Of a stretch of DNA of 51,458 nt, positions 30,030-38,930 are shown piece after piece; position 1 is the first letter of the stretch, and each line of letters starts with the position of its first letter. The stretch is from the NCBI GenBank assembly GCA_025350465.1, contig JANXXU010000039.1, positions 1-51,458 of the forward strand, in the 5' to 3' direction. The notes under the pieces were generated by a model. That model saw only the letters and a program-made list of their open reading frames with translations. It made no database searches and was not told where the DNA came from. The translations under genes and the position numbers were made by a program. This DNA comes from Alphaproteobacteria bacterium (GTDB lineage: Bacteria > Pseudomonadota > Alphaproteobacteria > Micropepsales > Micropepsaceae).

Positions 30030-30965
30030 ATGCGCGTCGTTCTTGCAGCGTTGGTCGGTCTTCTGTTCGCCGCCGGGCCGGCCGCGGCCACCGGAAGTTG
30101 GAAGATCACCAAGGACCATTGGGATCAGACCGACGAAGACGGCTTCGGCAAATTCATCACTGCGTTGGGTGAGAGCGACTGCAAGTCGCTCGATGCGTGC
30201 TTCAAGAGCGCCGCCAATCCCTATCGCGACAGCGATCCGCCCGAGCTGAAGATGGACGGCGACTGCGCCGATTTCATTTTTCAGACACGCGCCTATTACG
30301 CCTGGAAGAACGGGCTGCCGTTCTCCTATCCGCTTTATGTCATTCCGCGTACGGGCGTGATGTCGGAAGACAATCGCTTCTCCGATGACGGCAACATGAT
30401 CATCGCGCGCCTGCAAATCGAGTGGCAGGCGGAAGCCGACCCCGTGCGCCTGCTGCGCGATTTGCGCGGCATTGTCTCGACCGCCATGTTCCGCATTGAA
30501 GACACCTACGACACCGGCTATCAGGCGAGCGATTTCTATTCGCCGAAAATCGACCGCGGCTCGATCAAGCCGAGCTCTGTCGTTTACGACCCGTTCGGCC
30601 ACGTCGTTTACGTCTACAAGGTCGACGACGACGGCACGATCCACTACGTCGATTCGAACCCCGACCGCGTCGTGACGCGCGGCAAATACGGATCGCAATT
30701 CATGCGCGGCGATCCGAAGCTCGGTTCGGGCTTTCGCAATTTCAGGCCGATCAAACTCATCGACTACACGACGGCGGCTGACGGCTCGCTGGTCAACGGG
30801 CGTTTCGCGCTGACGCCCAATGCCGAAATTGCCGATTATTCGGAAGAGCAATATTACGGCAGCGAAGCGAACGCGGCGCGCGACTGGAAGGCCGCCGCGT
30901 TCAAAGCGGACGGCAACGCGATCGCGTTCTACGACTACGTGAAGCTGCGCATGGCCGGCCATTAG
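30030..30965 (+). CDS. Secreted protein with papain-like Cys-His-Asp pattern
   Basis: 311 residues, not recognised as a named family. A signal peptide (MRVVLAALVGLLFAAGPAAA) ends near residue 20. The mature part holds GDCADFIFQTRAYYAWKNGL with C79 at a helix start, followed far downstream by DPFGHVVYVYKVDDDG with H191 and HYVDSNPD with D208. This is the order and spacing of papain-like NlpC/P60, transglutaminase-like or amidase folds, in which Cys attacks and His-Asp/Asn assist. A second pair C51/C57 could be a disulfide. The likely target would be peptidoglycan or a protein in the periplasm, but that is inference. The gene ends 20 bp before copy B of the SOS-box element. Confidence 0.55.
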   Translation: MRVVLAALVGLLFAAGPAAATGSWKITKDHWDQTDEDGFGKFITALGESDCKSLDACFKSAANPYRDSDPPELKMDGDCADFIFQTRAYYAWKNGLPFSYPLYVIPRTGVMSEDNRFSDDGNMIIARLQIEWQAEADPVRLLRDLRGIVSTAMFRIEDTYDTGYQASDFYSPKIDRGSIKPSSVVYDPFGHVVYVYKVDDDGTIHYVDSNPDRVVTRGKYGSQFMRGDPKLGSGFRNFRPIKLIDYTTAADGSLVNGRFALTPNAEIADYSEEQYYGSEANAARDWKAAAFKADGNAIAFYDYVKLRMAGH

Positions 30966-30982
30966 GAGGCGCGCGCCCGGCC

Positions 30983-31195
30983 GTCTCGCTGTATTTCGCT
31001 GTAAATTACCGAAATTAACAGCGGGCCGATGCGCCGCCCTTGATCGACTGGAGCCTCGACGCTTGCAAACAGTTTGGGGCACACACCATCCTCTCGGCCA
31101 GGAAAACCCTTGGCCCTCGGTACGATTTCAATGAGCGATCACGCTGGGAAATTCGTCCCAACGTCACGAGAACAAACATAGAACAAACAGACAAA
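30983..31195 (-). repeat. SOS-box/palindrome intergenic element, copy B
   Basis: Inverse copy of the element at 1936-2136. Read on the minus strand: LexA-box-like GTTC-TATGTTT-GTTC (31170-31184), then GGTGTGTGCCCC (31078-31089), then the palindrome with 11-bp arms around TCGGT (30997-31023) and the extra half-site ACAGCG (30987-30992). As in copy A, the palindrome end lies directly after a stop codon, here that of the secreted protein. The ends are well conserved, the middle is not, and the short open frame in this copy (31015-31203) is not preserved in copy A. Confidence 0.55.
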
Positions 31196-31639
31196 AACCG
31201 CAAGCGGAATCAGGGCGTGGGCGTCGGTTGCAAACGAGATCTGGACTTCAGCGCGCATGCCGCAAACGCATGAGGCTAGCCAAAGAAGAAAGGGGTTTTG
31301 AATGAAGAATTTTCGCGCAGATTAGTTCTTGGCGCGCGAGGCCCAAGCTGTCCCAGTCGGGACGGTGGCCCAGGGCGAGGTCGTTTATGGGGTTGCCTCG
31401 AGCAGCACGCTTCCCGCCACGGCGCCTCTGACATTGATCCGCCCACGTCAACCGAACGCCATGATGTGACGGACAAGCTCCGATCACGAAGAGAACCATG
31501 GGTCCCAGTGGGAACAGCGATCAGGATGGAGTTGACAGATGAGACGCGATTAGAGAACCACAAACTTTCTACGCTTGCGCAGAAATACGTATGGCGTCCC
31601 TCCATTCCAGGCATCATGTGCCGAAATTATTCGCTTGTT
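31196..31639. other. Non-coding stretch with no recognised gene
   Basis: Between SOS-box element copy B and the FMN reductase. The open frames here (for example minus-strand 31276-31617) have no recognisable family content, skewed composition and no ribosome-binding site. A tiny frame of seven codons begins at 31302 after AAAGGGG but is too short to support. The region may be decayed accessory DNA. Confidence 0.5.
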
Positions 31640-32200
31640 TCATGCCTTGGCGTTCGCGCCTACCCACGCGGCATAGGCCTGCATGAACCCGTGGAGGAAC
31701 TTTCGCGTGCCTTCGTTCGCGAGCTTGCCTTCCGCATCGAACAGTTTGTCGGCGCCGCCGAGATAGACTTCGGGCTGCGGCATCGCCGGCACGTTCAGGA
31801 ACACGAGCGACTGGCGCAAATGGTGGTTCGCGCCGAACCCGCCTGCGGCGCCTGGCGAGGCGCTGACCACCGCGCCGGGCTTGCCGTTCCACACGCTCTT
31901 GCCGTAGGGCCGCGAGCCGACGTCGAGGGCATTCTTCATCGCGGCGGGAACCGAACGATTGTGCTCGGGTGTCACGAACAGGACGGCGTCTGCGGCGGCG
32001 ATGCGCGCGCGAAACGCGGTCCACGCCGTCGGCGGCGTCTCGTCGAGATCCTGATTGTAGAGCGGCAAGTCGCCGATTTCGACGATGCCGAGCCGCAGCC
32101 CGCCGGGCGCGAGTTCGACGAGCGCGTTCGCAACCCTGCGGTTGATCGATCCTTTCCTCAGACTGCCGACGATGACGGCGACGTCGCGAACCTTGTCCAT
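31640..32200 (-). CDS. NADPH-dependent FMN reductase
   Basis: Flavodoxin-like quinone/chromate/FMN reductase of 186 residues. It has the phosphate-binding loop VIVGSLRKGSINRRVA, LPLYNQDLDE, the family signature FVTPEHNRSVPAAMKNALD (LFVTPEYN type) and GKPGAVVSASPGAAGG. Such enzymes (ChrR, YieF) reduce quinones by two electrons and protect against redox cycling. The ATG at 32200 follows GGAG/GGAAG and lies 11 bp after the lipoprotein gene; the open frame upstream is a shadow. Together with two SnoaL-like genes and a divergent HxlR this forms a small electrophile-response cluster. Confidence 0.88.
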   Translation of the reverse strand: MDKVRDVAVIVGSLRKGSINRRVANALVELAPGGLRLGIVEIGDLPLYNQDLDETPPTAWTAFRARIAAADAVLFVTPEHNRSVPAAMKNALDVGSRPYGKSVWNGKPGAVVSASPGAAGGFGANHHLRQSLVFLNVPAMPQPEVYLGGADKLFDAEGKLANEGTRKFLHGFMQAYAAWVGANAKA

Positions 32201-32211
32201 CTTCCGCGCTC

Positions 32212-32793
32212 CTATTTCGCGAGCCCAATCTGTTTGTTGAACGCGTCGTTGTCCCAGATCAGCCACTCGTGATCCATGACGCCTTCCTTCGTCCAATGGC
32301 CGATCGTGACCATCTTGAGCTTGAAGGCCTTGTTGGTGGGCGCGATCGTCGTGCCGTTGGGAAGTTTCATCGGCAGCGTGAACGTGCCTTCCATCTCGCC
32401 CTGGACCGACGTCCATTCGCCGGCCGCGACCTTGATCGGATGCACCTTGATGCGCGTGTCGGGCGCGAACGAGAACATGAAGGCCAAGTCCTTGATGTGA
32501 TCGGCGAGGCCCTTGGTTTCACGCCCGTCCGGCCAAGTCACGACGATGTCCTCGGCGTGAGTTTCCTTAAGCCGGTCCCATTTCTGGTTTGTATAGACGT
32601 CGAAATCGAGAGTGTCGAAATTCGCCAAGTTCTTGGTGACGGCGGTCTCGCTCGTCCACGCGCCGCCCGCGCCGCTGGTGACGGTGAGCGCGCTGGTCCC
32701 GGGCGCGGCGGCCGACGGCGCCTTCTGATCGCACGCCGTGAGCGTTAGAAGCCCTGCCGCGATCGCCAAGGCCGAACTCGATCGATGTGTCAT
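32212..32793 (-). CDS. SnoaL-like lipoprotein
   Basis: 193 residues. The signal ends in a lipobox LTLTAC, with the lipid-bearing Cys at residue 21. The mature part has the ester-cyclase/SnoaL pattern: FDTLDFDVYTNQKWDRLKETHAEDIVVTWPDGRETKGLADHI in consecutive blocks and a closing GVMDHEWLIWDNDAFNKQIGL. This fold (NTF2-like) binds small hydrophobic ligands; catalytic function here is unknown. It lies between the frameshifted SnoaL gene (30 bp upstream) and the FMN reductase. Confidence 0.75.
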   Translation of the reverse strand: MTHRSSSALAIAAGLLTLTACDQKAPSAAAPGTSALTVTSGAGGAWTSETAVTKNLANFDTLDFDVYTNQKWDRLKETHAEDIVVTWPDGRETKGLADHIKDLAFMFSFAPDTRIKVHPIKVAAGEWTSVQGEMEGTFTLPMKLPNGTTIAPTNKAFKLKMVTIGHWTKEGVMDHEWLIWDNDAFNKQIGLAK

Positions 32794-32823
32794 GTGATCT
32801 CTCCTCAGGGGTGTGTTGGTCGT

Positions 32824-33272
32824 TCAGAACATCGTATTGGTGTTCGCCGGCTGCGCCGGAACGTCCTGCGTCACGTCCCAATGCTCGACGATCTTGCCGT
32901 GCTCGACGCGGAAAATGTCCACGATCGCGCGGCCACGATCCTTGGCGTCGGTGATCGAATATAAATGAAGAACGACGAGGTCGCCATCGCCGAGCACGCG
33001 CTTGATCTCAACGCGCGATTCTGGGTGCTCTTTGAAGAAGCCTTCGAAATAGCCGTAAAACGCCGCCGCACCGTCGGGCACGTGCGGGTTGTGCTGGATG
33101 TATTTGTCGCCGATGTATTTCTTGGCGGCTTCGGTCGGCTTGTGCTCATTGAACGCCAATCCTAGAAGTCGCGAACGATCTTCTTGTTGCTCTCTTGAAC
33201 GGGTCCTCCGAAGGCTTGGGTTGTGGCCGCGACGGCGAACGCCGCCGCGATCAGGGCTTGCGCGGATTTCAC
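32824..33272 (-). pseudogene. Secreted SnoaL/NTF2-like protein, frameshifted
   Basis: Two reading frames together make one SnoaL-like protein of about 149 residues. The first part starts at a GTG at 33272 with AGGAG eight bases upstream, has a signal peptide (VKSAQALIAAAFAVAATTQA) and reads PVQESNKKIVRDF before a TAG at 33162-33164. The second part continues in the next frame as GLAFNEHKPTEAAKKYIGD and KYIQHNPHVPDG. Adding one base at about 33162 would restore ...VRDFYGLAFNEH..., exactly the family phrase. The total is 449 bp, one short of a multiple of three. It is either a recent pseudogene or a sequencing error. Confidence 0.7.
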
Positions 33273-33317
33273 GGGTCCACTCCTACAGTTGACGGCTTCC
33301 CGCCGGATTTGAGTGCT

Positions 33318-33338
33318 GGTATCCGTTCGGTACCGGAT
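33318..33338. promoter_or_regulatory. Candidate operator of the second HxlR pair
   Basis: Overlapping short inverted repeats GGTA (33318-33321)/TACC (33331-33334) and ATCCG (33321-33325)/CGGAT (33334-33338) lie in the 120-bp gap between the SnoaL cluster and hxlR. They recall the GGTTAC/GTAACC pair in front of the first hxlR. Binding is inferred only. Confidence 0.3.
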
Positions 33339-33392
33339 GGAGCGTAAGATGATCACAAAGCAGCGGCCCGTAAGCAGGCACCTCGGACACAC

Positions 33393-33791
33393 TTGGTTTC
33401 GGGCGAGAAACCACCTCCGTCGAAGGCGAAGCCTTGGAACCCCTACGCGGCCGAATGTCCGACGCGTCTCGTGCTCGACCGGATCGGCGACAAGTGGACA
33501 GTGTTGCTCCTGGACCTTCTCGAATCCAAGCCGGTGCGGTTCAATCGCCTGAAGCGCGAAGTTGAGGGCCTCACGCAGAAGATGCTGTCGCAAACGCTCA
33601 AGAGCCTGGAGCGCGACGGATTGGTCGCGCGGCAGGCGTTCGCCACCGTGCCGGTCACGGTGGAGTACTCGGTCACGCCTTTGGGCAAGACGCTTCAAGC
33701 CAGCGTCGAGAGTTTGCGCCGCTGGGCCGAGCAGCACATCCAGGAGGTCTTGCACGCGCAAAACAAGTATGACGGCCGGCGCAGCGACTAG
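33393..33791 (+). CDS. HxlR-family transcriptional regulator (second copy)
   Basis: Winged-helix regulator of 132 residues: CPTRLVLDRIGDKWTVLL, RFNRLKREVEGLTQKMLSQTLKSL and GLVARQAF. One cysteine near the N-terminus (C22) corresponds to the redox-sensing Cys of the family. The only start in the open frame before homology is a TTG at 33393 without a clear ribosome-binding site, so the N-terminus is uncertain. It is divergent from the SnoaL/FMN-reductase cluster and likely controls it, repeating the layout at 17767-18893. Confidence 0.85.
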   Translation: MVSGEKPPPSKAKPWNPYAAECPTRLVLDRIGDKWTVLLLDLLESKPVRFNRLKREVEGLTQKMLSQTLKSLERDGLVARQAFATVPVTVEYSVTPLGKTLQASVESLRRWAEQHIQEVLHAQNKYDGRRSD

Positions 33792-33979
33792 ATCCGGGCT
33801 AAAGCTGTGCGGGTTTGGGGTCAGAGTAAAAACTCGGACTGGGAAGTGCTAGCCCGTTGGTTTGGCGGCTCACGCGAGGATGCAGGAACGGATGCTGGCC
33901 TCATGCAAGCTGGCGCGGTTGATTTGGTGATTGATACCTTCGCACGATAGAAAAAACAGGCGAATGAGGTGCAGACACT

Positions 33980-34375
33980 ATGAAAAAGAGCGCAACGACC
34001 AAAGGCGAATCCCCTTCTCGGCTGATCGACGCGCGGATCAAGGAACTGGAGGACTGGAGGGGCAAGACGCTCTCGCGCGTCCGCGCGCTCATCAAACAGG
34101 CTCTGCCTAAGGTGGTCGAAGAATGGAAGTGGAGAGGCGTTCCGTGTTGGTATCACGACGGACTGATCTGCACCGGCGAGACGTACAAGAGCGTCGTAAA
34201 GCTGACGTTCGCCAAGGGCGCTGCGCTCAAGGACCCTTCAAAACTGTTCAACTCCAGTCTTGAAGGCAACGTCAGACGCGCTATCGATATTCACGAGGGC
34301 GACGAAATAGATGAGGCTGCCTTCAAGACGCTCATACGCGCCGCCGCAGCCCTGAACAAGCCATCGGCCCGATAG
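33980..34375 (+). CDS. DUF1801 domain protein
   Basis: 131 residues of the DUF1801 (YdhG/YjhG-like) fold. Typical phrases are RIKELEDWRGKTLSRVRALIKQ, EEWKWRGVPCWYHDGLICTGE, and KLTFAKGAALKDPSKLFNSSL. The function is unknown; relatives are small cytosolic proteins often found in accessory regions. An ATG at 33980 follows a weak GAGG some 15 bases upstream. It stands alone; the 188 bp before it show no gene. Confidence 0.8.
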   Translation: MKKSATTKGESPSRLIDARIKELEDWRGKTLSRVRALIKQALPKVVEEWKWRGVPCWYHDGLICTGETYKSVVKLTFAKGAALKDPSKLFNSSLEGNVRRAIDIHEGDEIDEAAFKTLIRAAAALNKPSAR

Positions 34376-34437
34376 TCGAATCCGCGCCTCATGAGTCCAC
34401 CCGTCTTGCACCATTCTGGGCACGTGTCAGGGCGTGA

Positions 34438-36399
<1,962 letters not shown>

Positions 36400-36879
36400 T
36401 TAGTGACCACCGCCCGATGCGGGCGCAGCCGGCGGTGGTGTCGAGCCCGCTGCGGGGTGCGCGCCGGCAGGCGCCGTCGACGGCGCAGCAGGGCCAGGCG
36501 TCGCGGGGGCAGGCACGGGAACGGCCGGAACGAGCGGGCTCGCCGGTCGCGATCCGGCTGCGGCCGGTGGTGTGCCGGGCATCAGAGGTATGGTGCGCAC
36601 TCCTCCAGGTCCGGTGTTCGTGGCCGGTACCAGCACCGAGCCGCCGTGACTGTTTGCCTTTGCGACCATGGCAAGGGCGAGCGACGTCGCGATGAAAATC
36701 GCGGCGAGGAATACCGTCATGCGCGACAACGCGTTTGCAGCGCCGCGCCCCGACATCAGGCTGCTGACCCCGCCTCCGCCGCCCAGCCCGAGCGCACCGC
36801 CTTCCGACCGCTGCAACAGGATCGTGACGATCATCGCGGCGGCGACAACGAACTGAACAGTCAGCAAAATCGGGGTCAT
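36400..36879 (-). CDS. secG: Preprotein translocase subunit SecG
   Basis: Small membrane subunit of the SecYEG channel. Residues 1-80 are conserved: a first membrane helix (VQFVVAAAMIVTILLQRSEG), GLGGGGGVSSLMSGRGAANAL, and a second helix (MTVFLAAIFIATSLALAMV). Residues ~85-159 form a long Pro/Ala-rich tail, common in alphaproteobacterial SecG and variable in length. Located between the response regulator and pyrG, matching the usual tpiA-secG-pyrG order with one gene inserted. Confidence 0.93.
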   Translation of the reverse strand: MTPILLTVQFVVAAAMIVTILLQRSEGGALGLGGGGGVSSLMSGRGAANALSRMTVFLAAIFIATSLALAMVAKANSHGGSVLVPATNTGPGGVRTIPLMPGTPPAAAGSRPASPLVPAVPVPAPATPGPAAPSTAPAGAHPAAGSTPPPAAPASGGGH

Positions 36880-36982
36880 TCTAGGTCCAGCGGCCAGCGT
36901 CGGCGCGAATTCCGAGGAGCGCGGCTTTTAGCCGAACTGAAAGCCTGGCGCTACCCTAAGATTGGGCAGGTACCGGCGCGAT

Positions 36983-37951
36983 TCAATCTCGCCTGCCGCG
37001 GGATTTGATCAGTGTGATCACCTTGTTGAGCTCGGCGTTGAGATCATCCGCGCTGCGTCCGGGATTGACCGCCATGTACAGCGACACAGCCAATTCTTGA
37101 ACTTTGCCAAGATGGACCGCGACATTTTCGCCACCCTTTGCACCCGCGATCGCCTTCTCAAGCGACTCGCAGAACTCGATCGCGCCTTCGTTGCCGCTGG
37201 TTTCAAGCCGTAGAGCGAGGTCTTTTATCGTCGCCTCAAGCCGGTCGAGGTCGCGCTCGAGCGGCTGGGTTGCGGTCAACGCCTCACGCGCGAATTGCGC
37301 CAGGACGGACACCTGAAAAACGTCGCGGCGCGCCCGTTCGGAATTGATTTTTGCGCGCGCCTCGCGGATGGCGTTCGGCACTTCAGAATCGAGACGCCCA
37401 AGCTCGCCGTCGGCGCGCGATTTGAGCTTCAAGGTGTTTGGCACTTCAAACATCGGGATGCCGCCATTGCGTCCCGGATCGCGCCGCCTATCCGGGCCGA
37501 TATAGTCGCTGGTAACGACGAAACCCTTGCGGGCGTCCGTCAAGCTCTTCACCCGCCCGGATAGGAATCCAACCGAATAGGGCCGCGTGACGAGATCGTC
37601 GGCGCCACAATTCAGAGCGCGCTTGACCAGATCATCGTCGAGCTTCCAGGCCATCAAGACCACGTGCAGGAAGGGATTGCCGCCGGCACGCCCGCCTCGC
37701 ATCGACATGACGAGATCGCAGAGCTTTGCGGTATCCTGGGTAATGTCGGCGACGAACAGATCGAACAGTTTGCCGCGCAACGTTGCAATTACTTCGCCGT
37801 AGTCGGAGGTCGCAAAGACTTGTCGAAATCCAACCATGCCGAGCGCCGTGCGCGTCGTGGATCGATTTGGCGGTACGGGATCGAACAAGAGTACATCGGC
37901 AAGGTCAAAGCGTGTCTTGCTCACGCTTTGCGCGACGGCCGCGGCGGCCAT
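36983..37951 (-). CDS. Atypical response regulator receiver protein
   Basis: 322 residues. An N-terminal CheY-like domain (~15-140) has D24 and the phosphoacceptor-like D69 in FDLFVADI, but the conserved Ser/Thr position reads VVLMAWK and the conserved Lys is replaced by Arg (LVTRPYS, R123). A GPDRRRDPGR motif follows, then a mostly helical C-terminal half rich in Arg, Glu and Ala with no known output domain. Phosphorylation may be weak or absent. GGGGGA before the ATG at 37951 fixes the start. It lies between tpiA and secG, an unusual insertion into that conserved order. No histidine kinase is nearby. Confidence 0.65.
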   Translation of the reverse strand: MAAAAVAQSVSKTRFDLADVLLFDPVPPNRSTTRTALGMVGFRQVFATSDYGEVIATLRGKLFDLFVADITQDTAKLCDLVMSMRGGRAGGNPFLHVVLMAWKLDDDLVKRALNCGADDLVTRPYSVGFLSGRVKSLTDARKGFVVTSDYIGPDRRRDPGRNGGIPMFEVPNTLKLKSRADGELGRLDSEVPNAIREARAKINSERARRDVFQVSVLAQFAREALTATQPLERDLDRLEATIKDLALRLETSGNEGAIEFCESLEKAIAGAKGGENVAVHLGKVQELAVSLYMAVNPGRSADDLNAELNKVITLIKSRGRRD

Positions 37952-38022
37952 GGTTCCCCCTGCCTTTGTTGGCAATGGGAAATCATGCGCGACAATCATT
38001 GATTAAGACTTGCGCAGGTCGT

Positions 38023-38775
38023 TCAAAACGCCGGTGAAGCCTCGATGATCGGCAGGAAATCGGATGCCTTCAGGCTGGCGCCACCCACAAGCACGCCATC
38101 GACGCCGTCCAGCCTTAAGATTTGCTTAGCATTGGAGGCCTTGACCGAGCCTCCGTAGAGAATGCGGATGGTCCGCCCCGCGCTCTTCATACGCGCCTCG
38201 AGCTTTGCTCGAATGAAGGCGTGGGCGGCCTCGATATCGTCACTGGAGGGTGTGAGTCCCGTTCCGATCGCCCACACAGGCTCGTACGCCACGACCATCG
38301 TATCGGGGTGCGCCGCCTTGGGAATGCTGTTGTCGATTTGATACGCCAGCACATCTTCCGTCTCGCCGCGCTGGCGTTCGTTGCCGGTTTCGCCGATGCA
38401 GATGATAGCGCTCAACCCTGCGCGCCATGTCGCTTCGGTCTGAGCCGCGACAAGCGCGTCGCTCTCGTTGTGTTCGGCACGCCGTTCAGAATGGCCGACG
38501 ATGACGAAGGATGCGCCCGCGTCTTTCAGCATCTCGGCGCTGATGTCGCCGGTATGGGGACCCGACGGCGCGATATGGCACGTCTGGGCGCCCAACTTCA
38601 CCGGCGTATTGGCAACCGCAGGTGCCAGGGTGTGAAGCAATGTCGCAGGCGGGCAAATGACGACCTCGATACCCGGCTTGCGCGCTGCAACCGCCCGAAG
38701 GACGGTCACCACCTCTGCTCGAGAGGCGAGAAGCCCGTTCATTTTCCAATTTCCGGCGATCAGCTGGCGGGGCAT
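38023..38775 (-). CDS. tpiA: Triosephosphate isomerase
   Basis: Interconverts dihydroxyacetone phosphate and glyceraldehyde 3-phosphate. 250 residues: AGNWKMNG (N and K of the active site), VIVGHSERR (catalytic His), VVAYEPVWAIGTG (catalytic Glu) and ILYGGSVKASNA (phosphate loop), then GVLVGGASLKA. Divergent from ppiD over 155 bp. Confidence 0.97.
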   Translation of the reverse strand: MPRQLIAGNWKMNGLLASRAEVVTVLRAVAARKPGIEVVICPPATLLHTLAPAVANTPVKLGAQTCHIAPSGPHTGDISAEMLKDAGASFVIVGHSERRAEHNESDALVAAQTEATWRAGLSAIICIGETGNERQRGETEDVLAYQIDNSIPKAAHPDTMVVAYEPVWAIGTGLTPSSDDIEAAHAFIRAKLEARMKSAGRTIRILYGGSVKASNAKQILRLDGVDGVLVGGASLKASDFLPIIEASPAF

Positions 38776-38930
38776 GATTTTGTCATCGAGAGCATGGCTC
38801 TTGCCTTAGCGAACACCGCAGCCGCTGCCAAGCCTAAGCTTGCCGCGCCCAAACCCCGCACCTAATATCCGCGCCCTTCGAGGCAGTCGAGATATCTGCC
38901 GGTTTCAAGACAACAAACAAAAAGGCCGCA

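Noticed and set aside
29883-31082. 399-codon minus-strand open frame
   Set aside because: Antisense to the secreted papain-like gene, extending into SOS-box element copy B; no signal, no motif, and the plus-strand gene has a signal peptide and conserved-looking catalytic residues.
31302-31325. Seven-codon frame after AAAGGGG
   Set aside because: Too short, with no structure or neighbour to support a leader peptide.
38794-38865. 23-codon plus-strand frame MALALANTAAAAKPKLAAPK... between tpiA and ppiD
   Set aside because: Low-complexity Ala/Lys/Pro peptide with a weak ribosome-binding site; cannot be told from chance in GC-rich DNA.
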